A stretch of DNA of 64,000 nt from Saprospiraceae bacterium (lineage in GTDB: Bacteria > Bacteroidota > Bacteroidia > Chitinophagales > Saprospiraceae), in contig JANQLV010000050.1 in assembly GCA_028280415.1 (NCBI GenBank), positions 101,127 through 165,126 of the forward strand, in the 5' to 3' direction. Position 1 is the first letter of the stretch. Each line of letters begins with the position of its first letter. This document shows, one piece after another, positions 63,037-64,000 of this stretch. The notes beneath the pieces are model-generated. The model was not told where the DNA came from and ran no database searches. It saw only the letters and a list, made by a program, of their open reading frames with translations. The position numbers were made by a program, and so were the translations under genes.

Positions 63037-63978
63037 ATGGAGCCTATAATTGATCTTATAGAAGCATACCTAAAGTATTGCAAATTTGAAAAAAAACTCA
63101 ATGAAAAATCACTAAAAGCCTATCAAATCGACCTTAAACAGTTCCGCCTGTATCTGAAAAAGCGAGGAATCCTATCCATCAATGCGGTCAGCAAGCAGGA
63201 CATTAAAGACTATCTTCAATCCATTGGAGATACTTATAAAATCAGTACTATAAAAAGGAAAATCGCTTCGATTAAAGCGCTTTTCAACCATTTAGAATTT
63301 GAAGAGCTTCTTCTTGAGAAAAACCCGTTTAGATTAATCAGACTGAAACTGAAACCGCCAAGAGTTTTACCCAGAACGATCGCAGTAAAAGAAGTAGAAA
63401 AAATTTTAAAATACATCTATCGACAAAAGGAGGAAATAAAAGATAGAAAGAGTTATTCTTATAAAACAACCATAAGGGATATTGCGATAATCGAGCTTCT
63501 ATTCGCCACGGGGATAAGAGTTTCCGAACTCTGTAATTTAAGAAGTAAAGACATTGAATTAGAATTAGCGTACATTAAAGTTTATGGAAAAGGAAACAAA
63601 GAAAGGGTAATCAATATTTGTGATCAGAATATCATCCGGATATTGAAGGAATACAAAAAACTCTTTTTGGGTCAATCACACCGGGATCATCCCTTTTTCA
63701 TCAATAGATTAGGGAAAAGGTACTCCGAACAATCCGCTCGTTTTTTGATCGTCAGATATGCGAATTTAGCAGGTATCAAAAAGAGGGTTACGCCCCATGT
63801 CATCCGGCATACATTTGCAACAGCCTTATTGGATGAAGGCGTGGATATACGCTATATCCAATCTTTTTTAGGGCATAGTTCTATTCTGACTACTCAAATT
63901 TATACTCATGTATCCCAAAAACAACAGCAATTGATTTTACAAAGAAACCATCCCCGAAGACGTTTCAACAGCTTTTGA
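63037..63978 (+). CDS. Tyrosine recombinase/integrase (XerD-like)
   Basis: I choose ATG 63037 (MEPIIDLIEAYLKY), giving 313 residues; the longer frame adds 22. It has the SAM-like N-terminal core-binding domain (about 1-95) and a catalytic domain with Arg in FATGIRVSELC, Lys in VYGKGNKERV, the HxxR box PHVIRHTFAT, His in LGHSSI and the tyrosine in TTQIYTHVS. It could be chromosomal dimer resolution (XerC/D) or a mobile-element integrase. No dif-like site is evident nearby. Its C-terminus is complete in the window. Confidence 0.9.
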   Translation: MEPIIDLIEAYLKYCKFEKKLNEKSLKAYQIDLKQFRLYLKKRGILSINAVSKQDIKDYLQSIGDTYKISTIKRKIASIKALFNHLEFEELLLEKNPFRLIRLKLKPPRVLPRTIAVKEVEKILKYIYRQKEEIKDRKSYSYKTTIRDIAIIELLFATGIRVSELCNLRSKDIELELAYIKVYGKGNKERVINICDQNIIRILKEYKKLFLGQSHRDHPFFINRLGKRYSEQSARFLIVRYANLAGIKKRVTPHVIRHTFATALLDEGVDIRYIQSFLGHSSILTTQIYTHVSQKQQQLILQRNHPRRRFNSF

Positions 63979-64000
63979 ATAAAGGATAACTAAGAATTAT

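Overview
The window is chromosomal DNA of a Bacteroidota bacterium. The evidence is a type IX secretion sorting domain (gene at 6675-9242), DUF3857/DUF3858, DUF5686 and DUF3179 proteins, a TPR/histidine-kinase/REC/AraC hybrid regulator, LytS/LytTR signalling, weak Shine-Dalgarno sequences, and AT-rich DNA with TAnnTTTG-like promoter elements. A Saprospiria- or Cytophagales-like aerobe is my best guess, but the family is not proven. I recognised no rRNA, tRNA, CRISPR array or complete insertion sequence.

Layout. 1-3.4 kb: two consecutive DUF3857-family genes (the first cut by the window edge) and a DUF1648 membrane protein. 3.5-9.2 kb: a YgiQ radical-SAM protein, a short-chain dehydrogenase broken by a frameshift, and a large secreted beta-propeller protein. 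9.8-12.8 kb: a CBS protein, then a probable copper locus (CNGKC-type small protein, MbnP-like lipoprotein, MbnH/MauG-like di-heme protein). 12.9-16.4 kb: an NRDE protein, a possible barrel-gene remnant, and a tight DinB / ATP-grasp / LysE-exporter operon. 16.5-23 kb: pyruvate carboxylase, a START-domain protein, an ECF sigma factor with a 55-residue downstream gene, and a stand-alone ClpP.

23.5-29.4 kb: a one-protein hybrid two-component regulator, then a MotA/TolQ/ExbB-type protein and an ExbD/MotB-like partner with a DUF2135-like domain, separated by a 7-nt tandem repeat, plus a zinc-ribbon protein and an outer-membrane barrel. 29.7-33.4 kb: a lipase-like hydrolase directly abutting a Get3/ArsA ATPase with an alpha-crystallin-like tail, and a separate cluster of three phasin-like proteins behind a strong terminator. 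33.5-36.3 kb: membrane, secreted and VWA proteins. 36.4-41.4 kb: a LytS/LytTR two-component pair with three direct repeats at exact 21-bp spacing upstream, then a barrel protein and a DUF3179 lipoprotein.

41.4-52.5 kb: mostly housekeeping genes (hydrolase, RlmI-type methyltransferase, DEAD-box-family helicase, DUF5686 protein, pirin, a MarR regulator with a C-terminal four-cysteine motif and a likely operator, a lysine-rich small protein, two nucleotide-dependent oxidoreductases, an AlkA-like glycosylase). 52.5-58.7 kb: a His-rich heavy-metal-binding lipoprotein, a PNPOx-like protein, OsmC, a bestrophin, two AlkD-like HEAT proteins and a DUF1801 protein. 58.8-64 kb: two tandem secreted six-cysteine proteins I cannot assign, an NtrY-like kinase without an adjacent regulator, and a tyrosine recombinase.

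The best candidates for undescribed biology are the MotA/ExbD-like pair with its heptamer repeat, the Get3-hydrolase pair next to the phasin-like cluster, the six-cysteine twin proteins, the 21-bp-phased repeats before the LytTR pair, and the MbnP/MbnH/CNGKC copper locus.
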